From the NCBI RefSeq assembly GCF_005876835.1, contig NZ_PPSW01000012.1, forward strand, positions 62,001 through 126,000: 64,000 nt of DNA, in the 5' to 3' direction. The DNA is from Pseudoalteromonas phenolica (lineage in GTDB: Bacteria; Pseudomonadota; Gammaproteobacteria; Enterobacterales; Alteromonadaceae). This document shows positions 27,446 through 35,983 of the stretch, piece after piece. The stretch's first letter is position 1. Every line of letters starts with the position of its first letter. The notes beneath the pieces were generated by a model. The model searched no databases and had not been told where the DNA came from. It saw nothing but the letters and a program-made list of their open reading frames with translations. The translations under genes were made by a program, and so were the position numbers.

Positions 27446-28397
27446 GATTGAGCGATATCTCACTTTTCGGCTATTAAGAGTCTATGTGACTTTAGTACAA
27501 ACAAGTTCAATTAGTGAAACTGCAAGACGCCTTCACCTCACTCAGCCAACCGTCTCGATACAATTAAAGAAACTGCAAGAATCAGTCGGGCAAACTCTGT
27601 ATGTTTTTAAACAACAAAAATTTGTTTTAACAGAAGCTGGCAATGCCTTGTATTTATCGTGTCAGCGCATTTTTGCTTGTTTAGATGAATTTAATGCACA
27701 GCTTACTGATATTAAGGCTGGGCACTCTGGACACTTAAAAATTGCTATGGTTAACACTGCGCAATATATATTACCTAGGCTGATTGGGCCATTTCAGGCA
27801 CTATACCCTGAAATAGAAATAACCCTTGAAATCGGTAATCGAGAACAAGTTTTACAACGCTTTGAACGCGGGCTAGACGACCTATATGTATTTAGTCACC
27901 CGCCGTCTCTTGAGCATGCGATAGCTGAGCCTTTCTTGGCAAACCCGCTTGTTTTAGTTGCTGATAAAAATCACCCTTTAAGTTCACGCAGCAGCATCAA
28001 GGCAAATGAGCTGGTTGCGCATCGTTTTTTAATGCGTGAACAAGGATCTGCCACTAGAATGATGTTTGACGGCTTTTTACAAAGTAACAGTCTCGCACCC
28101 GCCCATATGCAGCAACTTTCAAGTAATGAAGCTATCAAGGTGGGTATTTCTTCGGGTATGGGTATTGGTATGCTTTCACAGCATGTTTTGGATCTCCACA
28201 ACGCGAATTTAACCGTATTGCCCGTAAAAGGGCTGCCTTTAGTTAATCATTGGTACTTTATTGCAAGAAATGACCGCTATATGCCAAAAACAGCACTGAA
28301 ATTTTTATCTTATTGCCAATCATCGGTTGAAGACGTTTTAGGCAAGCCTTGGCAAGGTGAGCTAGAAGGGAAAATAGTCGCGTTTTTTGAGACTTAA
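27444..28397 (+). CDS. LysR family regulator, likely of the bicarbonate permease
   Basis: A 317-residue protein: HTH (RLLRVYVTLVQTSSISETAR; LTQPTVSIQLKKLQESVG) and effector domain (GHSGHLKIAMVNTAQYILPR). The order and the glycine-rich SSGMGIGMLSQHV near residue 235 recall CbbR/CysB-like regulators that sense metabolites of carbon fixation. Divergent from sbtA. The effector is not known; bicarbonate limitation or a carbon metabolite is an inference. Confidence 0.9.
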   Translation: MIERYLTFRLLRVYVTLVQTSSISETARRLHLTQPTVSIQLKKLQESVGQTLYVFKQQKFVLTEAGNALYLSCQRIFACLDEFNAQLTDIKAGHSGHLKIAMVNTAQYILPRLIGPFQALYPEIEITLEIGNREQVLQRFERGLDDLYVFSHPPSLEHAIAEPFLANPLVLVADKNHPLSSRSSIKANELVAHRFLMREQGSATRMMFDGFLQSNSLAPAHMQQLSSNEAIKVGISSGMGIGMLSQHVLDLHNANLTVLPVKGLPLVNHWYFIARNDRYMPKTALKFLSYCQSSVEDVLGKPWQGELEGKIVAFFET

Positions 28398-28563
28398 TAG
28401 AATAGCCCCCCCCTTTGTAGTGCTTGCCAGATAAATTTGCAAAATGCCACGCAGAACAAAAATAAACACTCATTCATTTTTTAATATCATTTTAAAACAG
28501 ACACTTAAACATTGGGCTTAATCATGCATCTACTTTTAAAACTCTAAAGCCCTAGGTGCTAAC

Positions 28564-30843
28564 ATGATTAAAAGATGCTTAATTGCTGCTGCATTAACGC
28601 CATTTTTGGCCAATGCCGCACCTTTTGAAAACTGTCCCAGTCAAGCCTTTTTAATGCAAGATAGCAATGCCAAAATGTATGGCATTGACTTAGCATCAGG
28701 GCGAGCCAATCTCATTGCTGGCACCCTAAGATTAAATGGTTCTGAAGACACAGCTAGCGTGAATGCTATTGGCTTTAACTTCAAAGACCAATATTTATAT
28801 GGCTTTAGAAAAGAGAGCAAACAAGTTGTTCGAATTGAACAAACCGTTGAAGGCGAGACAACCCATTACGATTCAACACCGCTGAATGTGAGCGGTCTTC
28901 CCGAGGGTATTCATTTCTTTGTTGGTGATGTAAAAGTCAGTGGTGATGCCCCTGCTGAAGGTGAAACCGATAACCGTACATCGAGCTACTTTATTTATAA
29001 TAAAGGTAGAGGTCTATTCGAAATCCCGCTTTCTGATGACTTAAGTGCACCACTTACAGCGACTAAACAACCGGGCAGTGAAACTTGGTCTACAACAATT
29101 TATGATTTCGCTTTTCACCCTATCACTAACAAACTTTATGCGATGGAATCAGATGGTGATCTGTTCGAGATTTCTCTTGAACCAAACAGTACCCCCGAGC
29201 TGGTTACACGCCTAGATATTGGTACAGATACCGGCGCTTTTGGTGCGGCTTATTTTGGCGTACAAGATGTTTATGACGAAGCGACTGGCGAAACAACTGA
29301 AAACATCATTTTTTATGTTAGCAATAATAACTCTGGCAATATTTTTAAAGTCGACTTAACCAATGTACCTGACGACAAATCAGGCTATAGTCCAACCACG
29401 GAAATCTTCACGCTCGGCCCAAAATCAGGGCAAAACGATGGCGCGCGTTGCGCTATCGCAAAAGTCGAAGTAACAGATGAATCGATGGATTTCGGTGACG
29501 CGCCACTCCCTTATCGCAGTGCACTTGATAACAATGGTGCACGCCATGTATTCGACCCCAATCAAGATAGCCAAAATCTTATTTTTTTAGGTGACTCTGT
29601 AGACGGAGAAAACATCAACACCAGTAGTGATATGAACATTGATTATTCAGACAACTCTGATGATGGCGTGATTTTAGCTACAGACTTCGCTGCAGGTTTA
29701 ACCGCGCAAGTCATCGTCACAGCATCTCAATCAAGTACCTTATATGCTTGGTTTGACTGGAACCAAGATGGTACCTTCTCAGAAGACGAAAAAGCCATTG
29801 ATAAAGTTAATCTTGCTCAAGGTGCGAACAGCATTTTGATTGAAGTACCTGAGGACGCAGCTAATGGTAACTCATGGGCTAGATTCAGAGTTACAGACGG
29901 ACAAGAAGTAACTTTAACAGCCTATGGTTCGGTACAAGGTGGAGAAGTTGAAGACTATGAATTCGAGACATATGGGTCTGAAAGTTACCCTGGCCAAAAC
30001 GATTGGGTAACACTGGCCTATGAAGACCGATGGCCATACCTTGGCGATTCTGATTTTAATGATTTAGTCCTTCATTATCGTACCACTAAATACTTCTCAT
30101 CTGAAGGGGTAACAAGCTACCGCATTGAAGGTGAAATTCTTGGTGTGGGTGCTAGTTTCCATAATGGTTTTGCTGTCAGACTTTACGAAAAAGATGTTGA
30201 TTCTGAACTCGTGAAAGTACTTTCTGCAGAGCAAATCGACAGCTCAAATTCGAGTTTGTTTATTAATGGTCAAGCTGTTTCACAAACGATTATTGAACCT
30301 AATAGAACTGAAGCCATTGCCATTGTCGCACCTGATATTTGGGATCATATTAATGTACAAAACGGTTGCGAATATTTTAGAACAGAGGTCAACTGCGATG
30401 TGAACGCTAAAGTCACTTTCTCAATGACCTTACCTCTTAAAACAGCGCTTTCGCCAGAGAGTGCACCGGGTAGTATGCTCGACCCGTTTATTTTTGCGAG
30501 TAGCGACCATTACCATGGTGATGCCATCACAGACGGTAACTACAGAGGCTTAGAGGTTCACTTAAAGAACCAAGTACCTTCAGAAGCATTTAACACCGCT
30601 CTCTTTTCTGTTGCAGCGGATGATGCGAGTAATCAAAGTAAATCATTATATTTTCAAACTGAGAACGGCATTCCATTCGCTATAGCCATTGGTGCTTCTT
30701 GGCGCCACCCTCATGAACGCGTCGATATAAATCGCGCATACGACAGGTTTGCAGACTTTGCAACCAGTAGCGGGGAATCAGCACCGCTTTGGTACAACAC
30801 AGTGAACACAAACATCACTATTCAATTTGGAGCCGAGCAATGA
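28564..30843 (+). CDS. Secreted LruC-domain protein with DUF6923 and GEVED domains
   Basis: A 759-residue exported protein (signal MIKRCLIAAALTPFLANAA). Residues about 22-300 form a beta-propeller-like DUF6923 region (FLMQDSNAKMYGIDLASGRA). The segment DFGDAPLPYRSALDNNGARH opens a GEVED domain (about 315-465, YAWFDWNQDGTFSEDE, a calcium-binding-like loop). The C-terminal LruC domain follows (DWVTLAYEDRWPYLGDSDFN). Such proteins are surface-exposed or secreted in marine and predatory bacteria; the role is unknown. The stop overlaps the start of the next lipoprotein gene. Confidence 0.88.
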   Translation: MIKRCLIAAALTPFLANAAPFENCPSQAFLMQDSNAKMYGIDLASGRANLIAGTLRLNGSEDTASVNAIGFNFKDQYLYGFRKESKQVVRIEQTVEGETTHYDSTPLNVSGLPEGIHFFVGDVKVSGDAPAEGETDNRTSSYFIYNKGRGLFEIPLSDDLSAPLTATKQPGSETWSTTIYDFAFHPITNKLYAMESDGDLFEISLEPNSTPELVTRLDIGTDTGAFGAAYFGVQDVYDEATGETTENIIFYVSNNNSGNIFKVDLTNVPDDKSGYSPTTEIFTLGPKSGQNDGARCAIAKVEVTDESMDFGDAPLPYRSALDNNGARHVFDPNQDSQNLIFLGDSVDGENINTSSDMNIDYSDNSDDGVILATDFAAGLTAQVIVTASQSSTLYAWFDWNQDGTFSEDEKAIDKVNLAQGANSILIEVPEDAANGNSWARFRVTDGQEVTLTAYGSVQGGEVEDYEFETYGSESYPGQNDWVTLAYEDRWPYLGDSDFNDLVLHYRTTKYFSSEGVTSYRIEGEILGVGASFHNGFAVRLYEKDVDSELVKVLSAEQIDSSNSSLFINGQAVSQTIIEPNRTEAIAIVAPDIWDHINVQNGCEYFRTEVNCDVNAKVTFSMTLPLKTALSPESAPGSMLDPFIFASSDHYHGDAITDGNYRGLEVHLKNQVPSEAFNTALFSVAADDASNQSKSLYFQTENGIPFAIAIGASWRHPHERVDINRAYDRFADFATSSGESAPLWYNTVNTNITIQFGAEQ

Positions 30844-31391
30844 ACAAATATCTTATTTTATTAACTAGCTTACTTGCCCTGAGTGCCTGTGGCGGTGGTG
30901 GCAGCGAAAGTGATAACAGCGTATCGAACACATCAGCGAGTTCATCTGCTTCGCAGCAAACCAACAGCACTTCGAACTCAGATAACTCATCACAAACAGA
31001 TAACTCTGATAGTTCGAGTGATGATGCAAATAATGAAGACAATGCTAGCTCAAACTCTGAAGTCATTATGACAAACCTAACAATTGATCAATCGTTTGAC
31101 TTGAAAACAGATTTTGATTTATTGATAGATGCCAAAATATCTACAGGCAATGTAAGGGCATATTTAAATGTCTGTCAAAGTAAAGTTGACTCTAACAAAG
31201 CTGATTATCAAAACTGTATTTTAAGAAAACCGATTAAGAATGGTGAGCTGTCGCAGCAAGTAACTTTAAGTCGCCAAGACATCGCCCTTGTCGCGGAAAT
31301 CTGGCTTTACGATAACAATCCTGAACCACTTAGATATCAATGGCAGTTCGACGAAAACGCAAATCAGCAACAATTTGAAATAAGATATTAA
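30840..31391 (+). CDS. Small lipoprotein coupled to the LruC protein
   Basis: 183 residues: signal peptide with lipobox ALSACGGGG, then a low-complexity linker of Ser, Asn, Asp and Thr (residues about 22-80), then a compact beta-rich domain with two cysteines (VCQSKVDSN; DYQNCILRKP). Its ATG overlaps the TGA of the LruC gene (ATGA), so the two are made together. It probably anchors or accompanies the LruC protein at the outer membrane. No known family seen. Confidence 0.82.
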   Translation: MNKYLILLTSLLALSACGGGGSESDNSVSNTSASSSASQQTNSTSNSDNSSQTDNSDSSSDDANNEDNASSNSEVIMTNLTIDQSFDLKTDFDLLIDAKISTGNVRAYLNVCQSKVDSNKADYQNCILRKPIKNGELSQQVTLSRQDIALVAEIWLYDNNPEPLRYQWQFDENANQQQFEIRY

Positions 31392-31399
31392 TATTAGAT

Positions 31400-31428
31400 A
31401 AAGCCGTTTTGTTGAGCAAAACGGCTTT
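31400..31428. terminator. Bidirectional terminator
   Basis: AAAGCCGTTTTG-TTGAG-CAAAACGGCTTT, a perfect 12-bp stem between the convergent lipoprotein and porin-like genes. Confidence 0.8.
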
Positions 31429-31442
31429 ACATTGAAATGTGA

Positions 31443-32222
31443 TTAATACTGAGCAGTGAAAGAAAGCTGGTAAACTTCGCCACTATCAAAGTCGATGATA
31501 CTTCCGCCTAAATGAAACTTATCATTGAAGAAATATTTCGCTTGGATGCCTAAGTCATTGTCATACGAGCCCACACCAAGTGATATATTTTTATTCACAT
31601 AGTAATCAGCTTTAATAGTGCTAACATCATAAGAGCCTTCATATTCTTTATGATCTACATCTATCGCAAGATAGCTATCAGCACCTAAGTGTTTGAAGTA
31701 TCTACCTGAGAGTGTATACGAGTCTAGATCAATATCTGCTTCGAAAGTAACGCCCAAATAATCGCTGCTATTAAACTGGTGATTATACTCGGCCTTGAAA
31801 ACAGTGTCGTTAGGTCCTCGCTCTTTTTTATTATAGAAAAGGCTAAGCTTCAATTTATCATCAAATAAATACCCAAAGCCGAAATTGCTGTTGTCATTTA
31901 AATCGCCAACATCTGCTGTACCTGCTGTTACAAACCATTCTTTAGTTGTAAACCATTCACCAGATAAACTGAAATCTTTAGAAGAATGACTATTCAAGTA
32001 CGCAGCTTTTATATTACTGTCTGTATCCAGATAGCCAAAGTCATCCCACACTCCGCTATTTTGCTGCTTAGCAAAGTAATAATGACTAGTAAAGTAATAA
32101 GCTGCTCGAGAATCTTGCTTGTCTGTGAGGTATACCTGATTGAAAAGCTGTTTAGAATCATCAGCTAGGGAATTGAAAGAGGTAAGAGAAGCTAGTATTG
32201 ATAAGGCTATTATTTTTTTCAT
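31443..32222 (-). CDS. Putative outer-membrane porin-like beta barrel
   Basis: A 259-residue protein with signal peptide (MKKIIALSILASLTSFNSLA). Repeated amphipathic strands alternate with Asp/Asn-rich turns (FSLSGEWFTTKEWFVTAGTA; KLKLSLFYNKKERGPND). The last residues, QLSFTAQY, end with an aromatic, as in barrels inserted by BamA. It matches the short putative-porin proteins of Pseudoalteromonas and Vibrio. Substrate unknown. The terminator at 31400 follows. Confidence 0.8.
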   Translation of the reverse strand: MKKIIALSILASLTSFNSLADDSKQLFNQVYLTDKQDSRAAYYFTSHYYFAKQQNSGVWDDFGYLDTDSNIKAAYLNSHSSKDFSLSGEWFTTKEWFVTAGTADVGDLNDNSNFGFGYLFDDKLKLSLFYNKKERGPNDTVFKAEYNHQFNSSDYLGVTFEADIDLDSYTLSGRYFKHLGADSYLAIDVDHKEYEGSYDVSTIKADYYVNKNISLGVGSYDNDLGIQAKYFFNDKFHLGGSIIDFDSGEVYQLSFTAQY

Positions 32223-32359
32223 TGTAATCCTTTATAAATAACTTTGAATAAAACAACTTTAACAATAACATTAAAGGCTTATTCATATTGTAAAGAACTG
32301 TATTATTAAAACTTGGATCATTATACATTTCTTAACAAGAAAAATTGTTGCGCTTTATT

Positions 32360-34144
32360 ATGTCTCCAAAAGAAAAAGATAACGGTCAAGATTCAGCTTT
32401 TAAAAGCCTGCTACCTATTTTTGGTTTTGTAGAACCTTACAAGCTAATTGCACTTTCAGCCTTGTTAGTACTGCTATTTACTTCTGGCTTAAACCTTTTA
32501 TTGGGCCAAGGGGTGAAATATGTCATCGACCATGGGTTTATAGCTGGCTCTGTAGAACAGCTCACCAATGCGGTTTTTGTCATGATTGCGCTGATTGTTT
32601 TATTTGCAAGCGGTACATTTACCCGTTTTTATTTAATGAGCTGGATTGGCGAACGAGTATGTAATGACATACGCAAAGCCGTGTTTAATAAAATTATCCA
32701 CCTACACCCGAGTTACTTTGAAGAAAATCGCAGTGGCGAGCTGATGTCACGCTTAACCACGGACACAACACTGTTACAATCTATCGTTGGTTCTTCATTT
32801 TCAATGGCGCTGCGCAGTGCATTGATGATGGTTGGCGGTTTAGTCATGTTATTCATTTTGAACTTTAAGCTGACTTTATTGGTGATGCTATGCGTACCTT
32901 TGACCCTGCTCCCTCTTTTCTTCTTTGGTAAGAAAGTACGTAAGCTTTCAGAAAGCAGCCAAAGTGCTATTGCGGATATAAGCACCTATGCAGGTGAAAT
33001 CATTCAAAATATCAAAGTAGTTCAAAGTTATACCCATGAAACAAAAGAAAAAGCCGCATTTGGCGAAGAAGTAGAAAAAGCCTTCACAGTTGCAAAACAC
33101 CGTATCACACAGCGTGCAATCTTAATTGCCGCAGTAATTGGTTTAACATTTAGCGCCATTACAGTGATGCTTTGGGTTGGTGGCATGGATGTGATCGCTG
33201 GACGTATGTCAGGCGGTGAATTGGCTGCCTTCGTTTTTTATGCCGTGATTGTTGCCTCAAGTGTCGCAACTGTCTCTGAAGTATATGGTGAGCTTCAACG
33301 TGCAGCCGGTGCTGCAACCCGATTATTAGATTTATTGAATGTCAAAAGTGACATAACTAACAAAGACAATGCCTCTTTGCTTACTTGGCATCAAGACGCC
33401 CATTTAAAATTTGACAATGTTACCTTTAATTATCCTTCAAGACCTGAAGTTGCTGCACTTGATAAGGTTAATTTGACAGTCGAAAAAGGCAAAGTTGTTG
33501 CTATTGTTGGCCCTTCAGGTGCTGGCAAAACCACCTTGTTTGAGTTATTACTGCGCTTTTACGACCCGCAAACCGGACGTATTTGTATTGGCGAGCAATC
33601 TATTGATTCTCTGACTCTAGATTCTCTTAGACACACAATGGGCATGGTGCCGCAAAACCCTGTACTATTTAGCTCCGATGTCTGGCACAACATTCGATAC
33701 GGCAACCCTGACGCAACGGATGAGCAAGTAATAGAAGCCGCAAAACGTGCCCATGCCCATGATTTTATTACCAGTTTACCCGAAGGCTATGGCAGCTTTC
33801 TTGGTGAGCAAGGCGTAAGATTATCAGGTGGACAAAAACAGCGGATCGCGATTGCTCGAGCTATTTTAAAAGACCCATCAATTTTATTGCTTGATGAAGC
33901 CACCAGCGCCCTTGATGCAGAGAGTGAATTTCATGTTCAAGCTGCTTTGAATGAGCTCATGCAAGATAGAACGACCTTAATTATTGCCCACCGCCTTGCG
34001 ACCGTCATGCATGCCGATACCATAGTGGTGATGAATAAAGGACAAATTATTGCTCAAGGTAAACATCAAACACTACTCAAAGAATCAAAGCTATATCAAA
34101 GACTTTGTGAGTTACAATTTGAACATTCGGGTAAATCAGCTTAG
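32360..34144 (+). CDS. ABC exporter, fused membrane and ATPase domains (MsbA/LmrA-like)
   Basis: A 594-residue half-transporter: six helices (about 25-310), then a nucleotide-binding domain with Walker A GPSGAGKTTLFELLLRF, Q-loop MVPQNPVLFS, signature LSGGQKQRIAIARA, Walker B ILLLDEATSALD and H-loop IIAHRLAT. It would act as a homodimer exporting lipids or drugs. I use ATG 32360; a TTG 5 codons upstream is also possible, and neither has a strong ribosome site. It stands alone before the pirin gene. Confidence 0.93.
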   Translation: MSPKEKDNGQDSAFKSLLPIFGFVEPYKLIALSALLVLLFTSGLNLLLGQGVKYVIDHGFIAGSVEQLTNAVFVMIALIVLFASGTFTRFYLMSWIGERVCNDIRKAVFNKIIHLHPSYFEENRSGELMSRLTTDTTLLQSIVGSSFSMALRSALMMVGGLVMLFILNFKLTLLVMLCVPLTLLPLFFFGKKVRKLSESSQSAIADISTYAGEIIQNIKVVQSYTHETKEKAAFGEEVEKAFTVAKHRITQRAILIAAVIGLTFSAITVMLWVGGMDVIAGRMSGGELAAFVFYAVIVASSVATVSEVYGELQRAAGAATRLLDLLNVKSDITNKDNASLLTWHQDAHLKFDNVTFNYPSRPEVAALDKVNLTVEKGKVVAIVGPSGAGKTTLFELLLRFYDPQTGRICIGEQSIDSLTLDSLRHTMGMVPQNPVLFSSDVWHNIRYGNPDATDEQVIEAAKRAHAHDFITSLPEGYGSFLGEQGVRLSGGQKQRIAIARAILKDPSILLLDEATSALDAESEFHVQAALNELMQDRTTLIIAHRLATVMHADTIVVMNKGQIIAQGKHQTLLKESKLYQRLCELQFEHSGKSA

Positions 34145-34186
34145 TCAAGTTTCTTGCTTTGAGTTAACTAACAATATTGCTTATCA

Positions 34187-34216
34187 CCTAGCTTGATTAC
34201 ACCCAATCAAGCTAGG
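34187..34216. other. 12-bp hairpin without U tract
   Basis: CCTAGCTTGATT (34187-34198) and AATCAAGCTAGG (34205-34216) form a strong stem about 45 bp after the ABC exporter stop. It lacks a T run, so it may be an mRNA-stabilising 3' hairpin or a factor-dependent stop signal. Confidence 0.45.
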
Positions 34217-34335
34217 CAACCTACTCTAAAATAAACTATTCAAAATATTTGAATATACCCATCAATTTACTGCACTTATTTACCTCAATAAAACTTGCTA
34301 AATTTACCTCATCAAAACGTTAGAGATTAAACAAC

Positions 34336-35175
34336 ATGAAAATTATTCGTACCAACAAAGCACACGCCACCCAAGATGGTGCTGGCGTCAACATTAGCCG
34401 TATTGCGGGGTTTGACGGTAGAAGCCTTGATCCATTTTTGATGATCGATGAACTAAAATCAGACAACAAAAGTGATTTTATGGCAGGCTTTCCCGCTCAC
34501 CCTCACCGTGGAATTGAAACCTTTACTTATATTCGTAAAGGCGGTTTTGAGCACCAAGATCAAATGGGTAATAAAAAAGCCATACGTGCAGGTGACGTAC
34601 AGTGGATGAGCACTGGACGCGGTGTCATTCACTCTGAAATGCCACTCGCCGATGCCGAACACGGTATGCATGGCTTTCAGATTTGGTTAAATATGCCAGC
34701 GAAAGACAAGATGCGTCCACCTCGTTATCAAGATACCACGGAACAAAAAGTCCCGGTGTTACAAAATGATGCTGGTATAGAGCTAAGAGCACTGGCTGGT
34801 ACCTGGCAACTAGAGCAACAAAGCACGACATCATCAATTGATGAATTAGCCGGTAATGGCGCGATTGCCGATGTAATATTGCCAGCCAACACTGAAACAA
34901 CCTTAGACATTTCAGCTCACAGCAAAGCTCTTGTTTATATTCATTCTGGCTCTATTGCTGACACTGAATACGTCGAAACCTACCAGTTTGAAGTTGACCC
35001 CAAAGCACCACTGACTTTAAAAGCAGGTGAAAGTGGATTAGGTGCTTTAGTATTAGTCGGCGAGCCTATTCGAGAGAAAATCGCCCACATGGGGCCTTTT
35101 GTGATGAACACCCAAGAAGAGCTTCATCAAGCTGTTCGCGATTATCAAATGGGTCGCTTTGGTGACATTGTATAA
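34336..35175 (+). CDS. Pirin family bicupin
   Basis: A 279-residue bicupin. The N-terminal cupin has the metal-binding motif HPHRGIETFTYI plus VIHSEMP (three His and one Glu). The start DGRSLDPFLMIDELKSD is typical of the pirin family. Some pirins are quercetin dioxygenases or redox sensors; which applies here cannot be told. The hairpin at 35190-35227 follows. Confidence 0.92.
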   Translation: MKIIRTNKAHATQDGAGVNISRIAGFDGRSLDPFLMIDELKSDNKSDFMAGFPAHPHRGIETFTYIRKGGFEHQDQMGNKKAIRAGDVQWMSTGRGVIHSEMPLADAEHGMHGFQIWLNMPAKDKMRPPRYQDTTEQKVPVLQNDAGIELRALAGTWQLEQQSTTSSIDELAGNGAIADVILPANTETTLDISAHSKALVYIHSGSIADTEYVETYQFEVDPKAPLTLKAGESGLGALVLVGEPIREKIAHMGPFVMNTQEELHQAVRDYQMGRFGDIV

Positions 35176-35189
35176 AACTAGATTGAAGG

Positions 35190-35227
35190 TATTCTCGAGG
35201 TAATTCATTGTAGCTACTTCGAGAATA
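35190..35227. other. Strong 13-bp hairpin between pirin and the ABC operon
   Basis: TATTCTCGAGGTA (35190-35202) pairs with TACTTCGAGAATA (35215-35227) over 13 positions with one G-T wobble. It may end the pirin transcript or act as an operator or leader element of the ABC operon, whose GTG start is about 97 bp downstream. Confidence 0.45.
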
Positions 35228-35323
35228 TTCGCTGATGAAAATACTTTGTTTCAAGTTTATGCTTTCACTTATTTAAATCGATTATGTAAACTAAGCAAAA
35301 CCACTGAGCAACAAGGAATTACA

Positions 35324-35980
35324 GTGATAAGCGTAACTGATCTTTGCTTCTCTCGCGCTGATGGCGACCAGGTACAAACCCTATTCGATGGCTTTAGTTT
35401 TGAAGTCGATGCACAAGAGCAAGTAGCTTTGCTTGGCGACAGTGGTTCAGGAAAAACCACCCTTTTACACCTACTCGCGGGGTTACTCTCACCCGACAGC
35501 GGCCAAATCAGTATTAATGACGAGATTATCTCTGCGTATAACGACAAACAACTTGCCCATTATCGTCGAAAAATAGGTCTTATATTCCAGCATTACCAAT
35601 TGCTTGATTGCCTAACGGTTAAACAAAATATCTTATTTCAGCACCAGCTTAACTACCCTAATCAAGACGCCAAAGAGTTTGATATTTTAATTGAGCAACT
35701 TGGTTTAACTGGTAAATTGAATAAGTTACCGCACCAGCTGTCTGGTGGTGAACAACAAAGAGTAGGAATAGCCAGAGCCTTATTAAACCAGCCTAAGCTC
35801 ATTCTTGCTGATGAACCTACCGGCAACTTAGATCAAGCTCGCTCCCACCAAGTAGTTGAAATGCTCACAAGCTTATGTAAAGAAAGACAAATCAACTTAA
35901 TTATGGTCACTCACTCGCAGCAACTGACACAGTATTTTGATACGGTGAAAGTGCTCGCTAACGGGCAATTCAACGAGTAA
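35324..35980 (+). CDS. ABC transporter ATPase, LolD/AttE-like
   Basis: 218 residues from GTG 35324, preceded by AAGGA at 35313-35317; an upstream TTG at 35246 would add 26 residues unlike the family. It shows Walker A LLGDSGSGKTTLLHLLAGLL, Q-loop IFQHYQLLD, signature LSGGEQQRVGIARA, Walker B LILADEPTGNLD and H-loop MVTHSQQ. This is the MacB/LolD subclass that powers mechanotransmission rather than transmembrane pumping. First gene of a three-gene operon with an FtsX-type permease and a lipocalin-like lipoprotein. Confidence 0.92.
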   Translation: MISVTDLCFSRADGDQVQTLFDGFSFEVDAQEQVALLGDSGSGKTTLLHLLAGLLSPDSGQISINDEIISAYNDKQLAHYRRKIGLIFQHYQLLDCLTVKQNILFQHQLNYPNQDAKEFDILIEQLGLTGKLNKLPHQLSGGEQQRVGIARALLNQPKLILADEPTGNLDQARSHQVVEMLTSLCKERQINLIMVTHSQQLTQYFDTVKVLANGQFNE

Positions 35981-35983
35981 CTC

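Noticed and set aside
28408..28416. Poly-C run after the LysR gene as a phase-variation tract
   Set aside because: It is intergenic, short, and not placed between promoter elements of the next gene, so slippage would have no obvious effect.
34187..34216. Hairpin called as a standard rho-independent terminator
   Set aside because: The 12-bp stem is strong but has no U tract on either side, so it is listed only as a hairpin.
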